DNA of 64,000 nucleotides, from contig OZ271831.1 in assembly GCA_965601455.1 (NCBI GenBank), forward strand, positions 186,001 to 250,000, given 5' to 3'. This document shows positions 8,533 through 17,169 of this stretch, piece after piece (position 1 is the first letter of the stretch; each line of letters starts with the position of its first letter). Under the pieces are notes generated by a model, which made no database searches, had not been told where the DNA came from, and saw nothing but the letters and a program-made list of their open reading frames with translations. Source of the DNA: JANQEU01 sp965601455. Its GTDB lineage: Bacteria > Bacteroidota > Bacteroidia > Cytophagales > Cyclobacteriaceae. A program made the position numbers and the translations under genes.

Positions 8533-9819
8533 ATGGATAACAGGAGAGGCTTTTTAAAGAAATTCGGTGGTGTATCAGCAATGACGGCTGGTGCAGCCAT
8601 TTTCAACCCGCTTCAAGCGGAAGAATTGCAGCGTCTATTTGAAAACTACAGTGACACGGATCCAAAGCAGCTAGCACAGGATGAGGATTTTTGGTACCAT
8701 GTTCAACGTTCCTACATACAAAGCCCTCATTTCATTAATCTAGAAAGTGGATACTTCAGCCCACAACCAACTGAGGTGATGGAGGCCCAATTGCGCAATG
8801 TTCAAATGATCAATGAGCAACCGTCATTCTATTATCGACGTCGTATGGACGAGGAGCGGTTGGAGATAAAGAAGAAGCTAGCTGATTTAGCTGGTGTCTC
8901 TCATGAAGAAATTGTTGTGACCCGGAATACTACCGAGGCCCTGGACACGGTAATTCTTGGAATGGATTTAAAACCTGGAGATGAAGCTCTATATAACAAT
9001 CAGGATTATATGAGTATGCAAGAGGCTTTTGAGCAAAGAGCTGAGAGATACGGAATTCGTAATAAGGTGATCGATATTCCATTACGACCCAAGAATAAGA
9101 TGGAGGTTGTGAAAGTCTTTGAAGAAGCGATTACTCCAAAAACCAAGGTGATCCTGGTAACTCATATGATAAACCTTACCGGACAGATTCTGCCTGTTAG
9201 AGAAATTGCCGATATGGCTCATGATAGGGGGATAGAAGTAATCTGTGATGCGGCACACACGTTTGCTCAACTTGACTATAAAATTCCAGAACTCGATTGC
9301 GACTATTATGGGACCAGTTTGCATAAATGGCTTTGTTGCCCAGTAGGTGCGGGCATGATGTACATGAAAAAGGAAAAAATCGAAAAGACTTGGCCTCTTT
9401 TTGGTGATTCCCGAGTTCCAAAAGATGATATAAGGAAGTTTGAACATATTGGCACACATCCAGTCAGTACCAATCTGACCATAGCTGCGGCAATTGATTT
9501 CCATAGGAACCTGGGTCCGAAAAGAAAGGAAGAACGATTGCGATATTTAAAAAACTATTGGGTTTCAAAAGTGGAAAATCTACCCAAGGTGAATATTAAT
9601 ACACCGCTTGGGGATGACCAGTCCTGTGCTATAGCCAACTTCTCAGTGGAAGGGATGACCCCGAATGAAACTTCCGATTACCTATATGACAATCATAAAG
9701 TTTTCACTGTTGCAATCAATCGAAAGGCGGTTAAGGGTGTCCGCGTAACACCCCATTTATACACACGACTCGAACAGCTCGACAAACTTGTAGATGCCAT
9801 AAGGGAGATGGCAACTTGA
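8533..9819 (+). CDS. Class V aminotransferase-fold PLP enzyme with Tat-type signal
   Basis: A 428-residue protein with a twin-arginine leader (N-R-R-G-F-L-K-K followed by a weakly hydrophobic Ala/Gly stretch to about residue 29). The class V aminotransferase fold follows. V-T-R-N-T-T-E-A lies at 129-136, the PLP-binding C-D-A-A-H at 238-242, and the Schiff-base lysine is Lys265 in T-S-L-H-K-W. It resembles isopenicillin-N-epimerase-like and cysteine-desulfurase-like proteins of Bacteroidota; the actual reaction is not known. Tat export would carry it folded with PLP bound. It diverges from the amidohydrolase gene and converges on the decarboxylase gene with only 21 bases between them. Confidence 0.85.
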   Translation: MDNRRGFLKKFGGVSAMTAGAAIFNPLQAEELQRLFENYSDTDPKQLAQDEDFWYHVQRSYIQSPHFINLESGYFSPQPTEVMEAQLRNVQMINEQPSFYYRRRMDEERLEIKKKLADLAGVSHEEIVVTRNTTEALDTVILGMDLKPGDEALYNNQDYMSMQEAFEQRAERYGIRNKVIDIPLRPKNKMEVVKVFEEAITPKTKVILVTHMINLTGQILPVREIADMAHDRGIEVICDAAHTFAQLDYKIPELDCDYYGTSLHKWLCCPVGAGMMYMKKEKIEKTWPLFGDSRVPKDDIRKFEHIGTHPVSTNLTIAAAIDFHRNLGPKRKEERLRYLKNYWVSKVENLPKVNINTPLGDDQSCAIANFSVEGMTPNETSDYLYDNHKVFTVAINRKAVKGVRVTPHLYTRLEQLDKLVDAIREMAT

Positions 9820-9840
9820 TTGCATTGGTATTGAGCGAGC

Positions 9841-11250
9841 CTATCGAAATTTCCCGATTAGTGTTATCAACTTATCTATTTCCTCTTCACCTGAGTTATA
9901 ATTAGTAATACAAGCCCGAAGAGTGGTAATAGTACCTATGTCGTAAGTGGAAATCCAAGCTTCTCCTGACTTCACGACCTCAGCACAGGTGTTTCTTGTT
10001 CGATTGTTGTCCTCCGGTTTAGTTCCGTCAATAAAGCAAGCGACTGGCATCAGGGTGCTATTAATTACTCGCCAGTTGTTTTTGACTAATTGTTGTTTGA
10101 GATACTCTCCAATTACATTGGTTTTTCGTACCATTTCACCTAAACCTTCCCATCCAAGTATGGCGAGCGATAAATAAAATTTGAGTCCAATGAATCTCCT
10201 GGACCACTGAATGGAATGTGTGTAAGGGTCAATGATCTCCATATCTGACGCCTCTTTTGGCATATAATCAGCTGCTATGCTGAAAGTCTCACTCAGAATC
10301 CCAGTATGCCTGGTCAAAAATAACCCCGCACCCATAGGCACAGAAAACCATTTATGAATGTCCACAGTAATGGAATCAGCAAGCTCGATGCCACTTAACA
10401 GGCTCTTCATATTCTCGTCAACAACAATCGCCCCACCGTAAGCCGCATCGGCGTGAAACCATATATTGTATTTTTCGGCTATCCCAGCTATATCCTCCAA
10501 TGGATCAATCGCCCCTGTGCCGGTTGATCCGGCATTTGCAATAATCATACACGGTTTTAGTCCGCTTGCTAAGTCTGATCGAATAGCTCTTTCAAGTTCT
10601 CCAGGAATAATTTGTTGCTTGTTGTCTACTGTAATGGATCGAAGATTATCCATTCCAACCCCACTTACTCTGACGCCCCTTGCAATTGAATGATGCGCCT
10701 CGGCAGAGCAATATATTATCGGTTGACCGATTTCATTCCTGATACCTTTAATCGGAATGGACGGAAACATATGGGTAAGGCCTGTGAGAACTGCAGTGAT
10801 GTTTGCCTCCGCTCCCCCTGAACAAAAAGTACCATCTATCGAGTGTTCCGAATAACCAAATTTCCTCCCTAACTCCCGGATGGAATAGTTCTCTGCTTCG
10901 GTTGCATATGGGGAATGACTCCATGCCGCCATTTGAGGATTAAAAACCGCGGTAATCACATCCGCGAGAATACCAGGGAAAGATGCACGAGGATTAAATA
11001 GTCCATAGTAGGACGGATGAGGAGTATGTACAATATACTCTTTCATTCCCTGCAAAACATGCTCAAGAGTTTCCATAGACTCTCCTGGGTTGTTGAAATC
11101 AAGTTCACTTACATATGATCGGATCTCTTCCACATTTAGGGATGGGGATACTCTTAACTGTCCTGTATTCTCATAATACTCCTCCAGTCGATCGATTAAA
11201 AAACTCCAGGTAGATTTCCTTTCTTCAGGGCTAAAATCAAATGGATTCAT
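9841..11250 (-). CDS. Group II PLP-dependent decarboxylase (aromatic-amino-acid type)
   Basis: A 469-residue cytosolic protein. Motifs are F-C-S-G-G-A-E-A-N near 146-154, H-A-D-A-A-Y-G-G-A (270-278, with the PLP-contacting Asp272) and the Schiff-base lysine Lys304 in D-I-H-K-W-F. H-P-S-Y-Y-G-L-F near residue 82 matches the substrate-side loop of the aromatic-L-amino-acid, glutamate and aspartate decarboxylase superfamily. Residue numbers count from the GTG at 11262; I prefer the ATG at 11250, four codons later. Substrate cannot be set from sequence; tyrosine, tryptophan, DOPA or 2,4-diaminobutyrate are all possible. There is no linked transporter. Confidence 0.85.
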   Translation of the reverse strand: MNPFDFSPEERKSTWSFLIDRLEEYYENTGQLRVSPSLNVEEIRSYVSELDFNNPGESMETLEHVLQGMKEYIVHTPHPSYYGLFNPRASFPGILADVITAVFNPQMAAWSHSPYATEAENYSIRELGRKFGYSEHSIDGTFCSGGAEANITAVLTGLTHMFPSIPIKGIRNEIGQPIIYCSAEAHHSIARGVRVSGVGMDNLRSITVDNKQQIIPGELERAIRSDLASGLKPCMIIANAGSTGTGAIDPLEDIAGIAEKYNIWFHADAAYGGAIVVDENMKSLLSGIELADSITVDIHKWFSVPMGAGLFLTRHTGILSETFSIAADYMPKEASDMEIIDPYTHSIQWSRRFIGLKFYLSLAILGWEGLGEMVRKTNVIGEYLKQQLVKNNWRVINSTLMPVACFIDGTKPEDNNRTRNTCAEVVKSGEAWISTYDIGTITTLRACITNYNSGEEEIDKLITLIGKFR

Positions 11251-11395
11251 TTCTTCATACACTGTTTTAAATGGTGAGAGTCATTCTTATTTCGGGTTTT
11301 CCCTTATGCCATGGGTCAATTGGTCTAAGAGTTAAAACCCACTAACTTACACGAAGGCAGGTCAACTGGCATTTGGTCAAGCTAACTCAAAAATC

Positions 11396-13750
11396 ATGAT
11401 TAAACATTACCTTATTACTGCCATTCGAAGTTTTTCTCGCAATAAGAGTACGTTTGCCATAAACCTCATTGGGTTAACCACGGGACTATCCTGTACGCTA
11501 CTGATTTTTCTTTGGGTGAATGATGAACTTCAAATGGATCAATTCCATCATGAAGATCTTTATCAGGTCATGGAGATACAGGAATACAGTGGCGAGGTAT
11601 TTGCAACACGATCTACTCCGGGTATTCTTGCGGAGAATTTGCAGCGGGAGATTGCTGAAATTGAATATGCAGTAACGCTAACCTGGGTTACTAAAAATAC
11701 ATTGACCGTTCGGGAAGATCAAAACTTCAAAGCAGAAGGTTGGCACGTTGGGGAAGAGTTCTTTAATGTTCTGGATTTTCGTCTGATTCTGGGAGACAAG
11801 GATGAAGTGCTTGCGGACAAGAATTCGATGGTTCTGTCGGAGGCATTGGCACGAAAACTTTTCGGATCACCGGATGAGGCCATGGGTAAGGAAGTTGAAG
11901 TTCAACATGAAAAAACCTACTTGGTCAGTGGAGTATATGAAGACGTTCCCCGGCATTCATCCTATCAATTTGACTATTTGCTGTCCTTTGAGGATTATAT
12001 GGACGATCACGATTGGGTTCTTGAGTGGGGGAATAATGGACCTGGTACATTGGCCAAACTGAGGTCGGATGCAGATGAGCGAAGGGTGAGCGCAAAAATC
12101 TCAAACTTCATAGGAGAACGAGATGAGGACAGTAATGTGACGCTCTTTCTTTATCCGTTCGCAGACCTATACCTTTTTGGGTCATTCGAAAATGGAAAAC
12201 AATCTGGTGGACGAATTGAATATGTCAGGCTTTTTTCTGCCATAGCGATTTTTATCCTTGTTATTGCCTGCATCAACTTCATGAATCTTTCCACGGCGAG
12301 AGCTACGCGAAGAGCTAAGGAAGTGGGTGTAAAAAAGGCTATAGGGGCAGACCGAAGTCATTTGATGAGTCAGTATTTGGGTGAATCATTATTTATTTCT
12401 TTCTTATCGATATCCATATCGCTGATTTTAGTGATTGCAATTATGCCGGTATTCAATGATATAACAGGAAAGGAAATTGTAGTCCAATTTGGAGCAACAC
12501 TGATTGGTGGTTGTGTAGTCATAACCCTTTTGGCTGGCTTAATGGCTGGAAGTTATCCTGCTATTTATCTCTCGCATTTTAAACCAGCAACTGTCCTGAA
12601 AGGAGACATCCGGATGAAAGGGGGAGAACTATGGGCACGAAGAGGTTTGGTAATTTTTCAGTTCACACTTTCTATTGCCTTAATCATCTCTGTTTTGACA
12701 GTATACAAGCAAATTGAATATGTTCAGGAAAAAAACCTTGGCTATGATAGAAGCCACCTGGTTTACTTCTTTCAGGAGGGGAAAGTCAACGAAAATCTGG
12801 ATGTTTTTCTAAATGGTTTGAGAACTATTCCTGGAGTTAGGAATGCATCTTCCATGAGCCACAACCTACTTTATCGGCAAAACAATACCAGCGGTCTTCA
12901 TTGGGAAGGAAAGAGTCCTGATACGAGAATATTATTTGAAAATGTTGCCGTCAATTACGGCATGATAGATATGCTTGACATAGAGCTTATTGAGGGGCGT
13001 ACTTTTTCCAAAGATTTTGGTGCGGACAGTAGTAAAATTATTTTCAACGAACGAGGTATTGAAGCCATGGGTTTGGACTATCCGGTAGTCGGAAAGAACA
13101 TTAGGCTTTGGGATGAATATGATCTGGAAATAATTGGAGTGGTGAAAGACTTTCATTTCCAATCCCTCCATAGCGAGGTTGAGCCTTTGTTTTTTTTACT
13201 CAGACCGGAGTGGACCGGACAGGTGATGGTCCGACTTGAATCTTCGGGAATCCAGCAATCACTGAACGAGATTCGCAATTACTACGAAATATTTAATCCT
13301 GGTTTTGTTTTTGAGAATTACTTCATGGATGATGAATACGCCGACTTGTATGCAGCTGAACAAAGAGTAGCAACGTTATCACGATATTTTGCCGGTTTTG
13401 CTGTTCTAATCTCCTGTCTTGGTTTATTAGGTCTGGCCGCATTCACCGCGGAGAGAAAAGTAAAGGAGATTGGGATAAGGAAAGTTCTTGGAGCTTCGAT
13501 TGCCAATATCGTTTTCTTATTAACAAAGGACTTTTCGAAGCTGGTAATTATTTCAGTTTTGATTGCGGTGCCTATTTCCTATTTCTTGCTCGATGCCTGG
13601 CTGACGGATTTTGCCTATCGGATAGAGCTATCCGTTTGGTTTTTTCTGGGTGCCGGTATTCTGGCCTTACTAATCGCTTGGATTACAGTGAGTACACAAG
13701 CCTTTAAAGCCGCAAAAAACAATCCAACTGAAAGCCTAAGGACGGAGTGA
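11396..13750 (+). CDS. MacB/FtsX-type ABC transporter permease
   Basis: A 784-residue protein with the usual Bacteroidota layout: an N-terminal membrane helix (about 20-42), a periplasmic MacB core domain, an FtsX block of three helices (about 280-410), a second periplasmic domain (about 440-670), and a final FtsX block (about 675-775). The cytoplasmic coupling motifs A-K-E-V-G-V-K-K-A-I-G-A and V-K-E-I-G-I-R-K-V-L-G-A precede each block. No ATP-binding subunit is adjacent, so the partner ATPase must be encoded elsewhere. Relatives move lipoproteins, peptides or toxins in a mechanotransmission mode; the substrate here is unknown. Confidence 0.9.
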   Translation: MIKHYLITAIRSFSRNKSTFAINLIGLTTGLSCTLLIFLWVNDELQMDQFHHEDLYQVMEIQEYSGEVFATRSTPGILAENLQREIAEIEYAVTLTWVTKNTLTVREDQNFKAEGWHVGEEFFNVLDFRLILGDKDEVLADKNSMVLSEALARKLFGSPDEAMGKEVEVQHEKTYLVSGVYEDVPRHSSYQFDYLLSFEDYMDDHDWVLEWGNNGPGTLAKLRSDADERRVSAKISNFIGERDEDSNVTLFLYPFADLYLFGSFENGKQSGGRIEYVRLFSAIAIFILVIACINFMNLSTARATRRAKEVGVKKAIGADRSHLMSQYLGESLFISFLSISISLILVIAIMPVFNDITGKEIVVQFGATLIGGCVVITLLAGLMAGSYPAIYLSHFKPATVLKGDIRMKGGELWARRGLVIFQFTLSIALIISVLTVYKQIEYVQEKNLGYDRSHLVYFFQEGKVNENLDVFLNGLRTIPGVRNASSMSHNLLYRQNNTSGLHWEGKSPDTRILFENVAVNYGMIDMLDIELIEGRTFSKDFGADSSKIIFNERGIEAMGLDYPVVGKNIRLWDEYDLEIIGVVKDFHFQSLHSEVEPLFFLLRPEWTGQVMVRLESSGIQQSLNEIRNYYEIFNPGFVFENYFMDDEYADLYAAEQRVATLSRYFAGFAVLISCLGLLGLAAFTAERKVKEIGIRKVLGASIANIVFLLTKDFSKLVIISVLIAVPISYFLLDAWLTDFAYRIELSVWFFLGAGILALLIAWITVSTQAFKAAKNNPTESLRTE

Positions 13751-13818
13751 GTGTGACCATTATTTGTCAATAATCTTGAGGTTCTATATATTTAGATACA
13801 ACCAATCCAGTCTTTTTC

Positions 13819-16800
13819 GTGCACCGATATCGGATCATAGTGTTTTTATGGTTCTTGTCAATTACTTGCCTTGCGCAGGATGTCATCATGGGGGTAGCCT
13901 TCAACGGGGGAGTTTTTGGCATAGATACAGCAACTAACGACATTCAGATTTGGAAGGATTTGGCTGCGGAGCATACACCAACCGGCTCCCTAATACATTC
14001 TGGTGGAAAATTGTGGGGAGTGACCCAATTTGGTGGTGAAGGTTCTGGTGTAATTTTCACTCTGGACACCGACGGGTCAAACTATCAAGTTGTGCACAAG
14101 TTTCAGAAACTCTCGGGGAAGTCTCCTCTAGGAGCACTTTTGGATGTAGGCGGTGTTCTTTGGGGGACGACGAATGAAGGAGGAGAGAATGGGGTTGGTT
14201 TAGTTTTTTCAATTAAAAACGACGGATCTGATTTTATGGTACATCATAATTTTGATGGAATTGAGGGATCAGGACCAATTGGAGCTTTGACCTTTGCTAA
14301 TAGCAAGATCTGGGGAACGTCCAATTATGGCGGAAGCTATGGCGGGGGTACGATTTTCAACATTGAAACTGATGGGACTGGGTTTGCAACAGTTCACCAT
14401 TTTGGACTAAACACGGACGGTCGAAACCCGCCCGTGGCACTGACTCATGCGAGTTCGAAGATCTGGGGGATGACTACAAATGGTGGTTCTTCTGGATCAG
14501 GAACCATCTTTTCTCTGAATGAAGATGGAACAGGTTATTCGATAGAGCATAATTTCACTCAGAACCTAACAATCTCCGCAGGTCAACTTTTGGAACATGG
14601 AGGAAAACTTTGGGGGACAACATCGAATGGTGGAGCCAACATTTGGTATGGAGTTGTATTCTCCATAAATACCGATGGGTCTGGATATACTACAGTGTAT
14701 GATTTTGATCTCACGAGCGGAGCTTATCCCAAGGCCGGCCTCGTAATTAGCAATAATAGGTTCTGGGGACACACCAACGGTGGAGGAAGTTCATCAAAGG
14801 GTGTCGTTTTTTCGCTTGCTCTCGATGGTAGTGATTATCAAGTCGAACATACTTTCACGGGCTCTGATGGTGATTTTTCTGATAGCAAGAAATTACTAGT
14901 TGATGGAAACAAACTGTGGGGTTTAAGGACATATGGAGGCACCTCAATGGAGGGAACGGTGTTTTCAATAGATAATGATGGCACCAATTTTACCAAAGCA
15001 CATGATTTCGGAAGTTCGGATGGCATTGCTCCCTCTTCTAGTATACTTAAGGTCGGGAACATGTACTGGGGAGCTTCGATTTCCGGCGCAGCTAATGGAG
15101 GAGGCTCCATCTTCTTTATGGAGGAAAATGGAGGAAATTGGACCAAAGTCCACGATTTTGATTACAGTTCCCCCGTACTCCTGGGAGATTTGGTCTACTC
15201 CAATCAGAAAATTTGGGGTATGACCAAGTCCATCGGATCCAACTTTGGAGGACAGATTTTTCATATTGACACAGATGGTCAAAACTATTCCGTAGTTCAT
15301 GAATTTTCCTCCACAGACGGTGTGAATCCCGAGGATGGTCTAATTGAATCTAATGGAAAACTATGGGGGGTGACAAGATCAAATGGCGGGGACTTTCGGG
15401 GGACACTTTTCTCCATAGATACTTCTGGTACAAACTTCACCAAACACGTCGATTTTAGTAGGGACAATACCAGTCGTCCCGTTGGTAATTTGTTAGAATC
15501 TCAAGGAAAACTCTGGGGATTGACTTACGGTCTTGGAGATGCCCGGTCAGGTAATGGAATCATTTATAAGATTGATACGACGGGAGAGAATTTCACCATT
15601 ATACATGAATTTGATAGTATCAATGGATTGGGAGCGTTAGGATCTTTGATAGAAGTAGAAGACAAGTTTTGGGGGACAACATTTCAGGGAGGTGTAAATG
15701 ATGTAGGAGTTATTTTCACCCTGGACAACGACGGTACCAACTTCACCAAGATGCATGATTTCGATACCATCAATGGTTGGGGCCCCCGAGGGTCATTACT
15801 ACATTTGGGTGACAGACTTTATGGAATCACAAGTAATGGAGGTATCCATAATGATGGTGTTATCTTCTCCATCAAAACAGATGAAACCGGGTTCAAAAAA
15901 GAATTAGATCTGACGGGTTTAGTGGGGAATCCATCAGGCTCGTTAAAGCTGGTCAAAGTTTTGACCGACCAAGATCTTTCTTTTACAATCAGTGATGACA
16001 AGGTCTATGGAAATAACCCGTTTACCCTGTCGGCAACTTCTAATACCAGTACCCCCATTGAATATTCAAGTTCTAACGCTGAGGTGATTTCCGTCTCCGG
16101 TACAGATGCTACTATCCACAGCGCTGGAACGGTAACTATTACTGCTAATCAGGCACAGACAACTGAGTATTTTGAAGCAAGTATAGACCAGACTATTACT
16201 GTAACGAAAAAACCAATTACCCTACAGTCCAGTCAACAGTTTAAGGTATATGGGGATGAAGATCCGGTAGTGGATTTATCAAGCTATAATTCGCTTTTGG
16301 TTGAAGGCGATTCTTTGACAGGGTCACCCTCCAGGGAAGTTGGGGAGGATGTAGGGGCTTATTTGACCACAATTGGATCAATATCTGCAGGTTCTAATTA
16401 TTTGATTTCTTTCGTTAGTGATACGTTTTTTATAACTGCTCGACCTCTTTCCATAACAGCGGAATCTAAGGTGAAGATATATGGTGCATCCGATCCGGAA
16501 CTGACGTATACGATTTCATCCGGGGGATTAGTTGGTAATGAGACAATTACAGGTGCCTTATCAAGGGAAACTGGAGAGGATGCTGGTGACTACATTATCC
16601 TTCGTAATACATTGACAGCTGGCAAGAATTACAATCTTACCTATGCGGATTCTAAGTTTGTGATATCGAAGGCTCCCCTTATTGCATCTGCAGTAGATGT
16701 GACTACAGTAGAAGGTGAAACTATACCTGATCTTTCGATTACTTATGTAGGATTCGTTTCAGGTGAAGATGAAACAGTTCTTGACAGTCCACCAATGGCA

Positions 16801-17169
16801 ATCACTGAAGCAACAGCGTCAAGTCTCCCAGGTGAATATTCAATTGTTTTTATTGAAGGTTCCGACAATAATTATTCTTTTCAATATGAGTCAGGTACTT
16901 TAGTAATCAATGATCGAATTCTAGGGATTCCTTTGAATGAAATGGCCTTAGAACTCTATCCGAACCCAGCAACTAATGCTATTCATGTTTCAGGAAAAAG
17001 CGTATACTCAATTGAAATATATTCGAGCGCTGGAAAACTACTGTATGCTGGAACCGAATTCTCTTTAGTTGACATTTCTGATTTTAAGGATGTTGTATAC
17101 CTTGTTGTTGGAAGGGATGCAGTGGGAAGTATTGTAGGTATCAAAAAATTCATTAAGTCCGACTATTGA
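13819..17169 (+). CDS. T9SS-secreted GloVer-repeat and MBG-domain protein
   Basis: A 1116-residue protein from a GTG start with a Sec signal (ending C-L-A-Q). Residues about 20-700 hold many copies of a repeat of roughly 45 residues. The unit contains L-W-G-T/M-T-x-x-G-G and G-x-I/V-F-S-I-x-x-D-G-T/S-x-F/Y, the GloVer pattern, and probably folds as beta-propellers. Residues about 770-1010 contain MBG-type Ig-like domains (K-V-Y-G-x-x-D-P motifs). The last 75 residues carry L-E-L-Y-P-N-P-A-T-N, a type A sorting domain for outer-membrane export. It is likely a surface or secreted protein of unknown binding role. Its TGA stop overlaps the TTG start of the molybdoenzyme gene. Confidence 0.88.
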   Translation: MHRYRIIVFLWFLSITCLAQDVIMGVAFNGGVFGIDTATNDIQIWKDLAAEHTPTGSLIHSGGKLWGVTQFGGEGSGVIFTLDTDGSNYQVVHKFQKLSGKSPLGALLDVGGVLWGTTNEGGENGVGLVFSIKNDGSDFMVHHNFDGIEGSGPIGALTFANSKIWGTSNYGGSYGGGTIFNIETDGTGFATVHHFGLNTDGRNPPVALTHASSKIWGMTTNGGSSGSGTIFSLNEDGTGYSIEHNFTQNLTISAGQLLEHGGKLWGTTSNGGANIWYGVVFSINTDGSGYTTVYDFDLTSGAYPKAGLVISNNRFWGHTNGGGSSSKGVVFSLALDGSDYQVEHTFTGSDGDFSDSKKLLVDGNKLWGLRTYGGTSMEGTVFSIDNDGTNFTKAHDFGSSDGIAPSSSILKVGNMYWGASISGAANGGGSIFFMEENGGNWTKVHDFDYSSPVLLGDLVYSNQKIWGMTKSIGSNFGGQIFHIDTDGQNYSVVHEFSSTDGVNPEDGLIESNGKLWGVTRSNGGDFRGTLFSIDTSGTNFTKHVDFSRDNTSRPVGNLLESQGKLWGLTYGLGDARSGNGIIYKIDTTGENFTIIHEFDSINGLGALGSLIEVEDKFWGTTFQGGVNDVGVIFTLDNDGTNFTKMHDFDTINGWGPRGSLLHLGDRLYGITSNGGIHNDGVIFSIKTDETGFKKELDLTGLVGNPSGSLKLVKVLTDQDLSFTISDDKVYGNNPFTLSATSNTSTPIEYSSSNAEVISVSGTDATIHSAGTVTITANQAQTTEYFEASIDQTITVTKKPITLQSSQQFKVYGDEDPVVDLSSYNSLLVEGDSLTGSPSREVGEDVGAYLTTIGSISAGSNYLISFVSDTFFITARPLSITAESKVKIYGASDPELTYTISSGGLVGNETITGALSRETGEDAGDYIILRNTLTAGKNYNLTYADSKFVISKAPLIASAVDVTTVEGETIPDLSITYVGFVSGEDETVLDSPPMAITEATASSLPGEYSIVFIEGSDNNYSFQYESGTLVINDRILGIPLNEMALELYPNPATNAIHVSGKSVYSIEIYSSAGKLLYAGTEFSLVDISDFKDVVYLVVGRDAVGSIVGIKKFIKSDY

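Noticed and set aside
13819..17169. Repetitive DNA in the GloVer gene as a CRISPR or satellite array
   Set aside because: The repeat is at protein level with continuous reading frame and degenerate DNA; no spacers exist.
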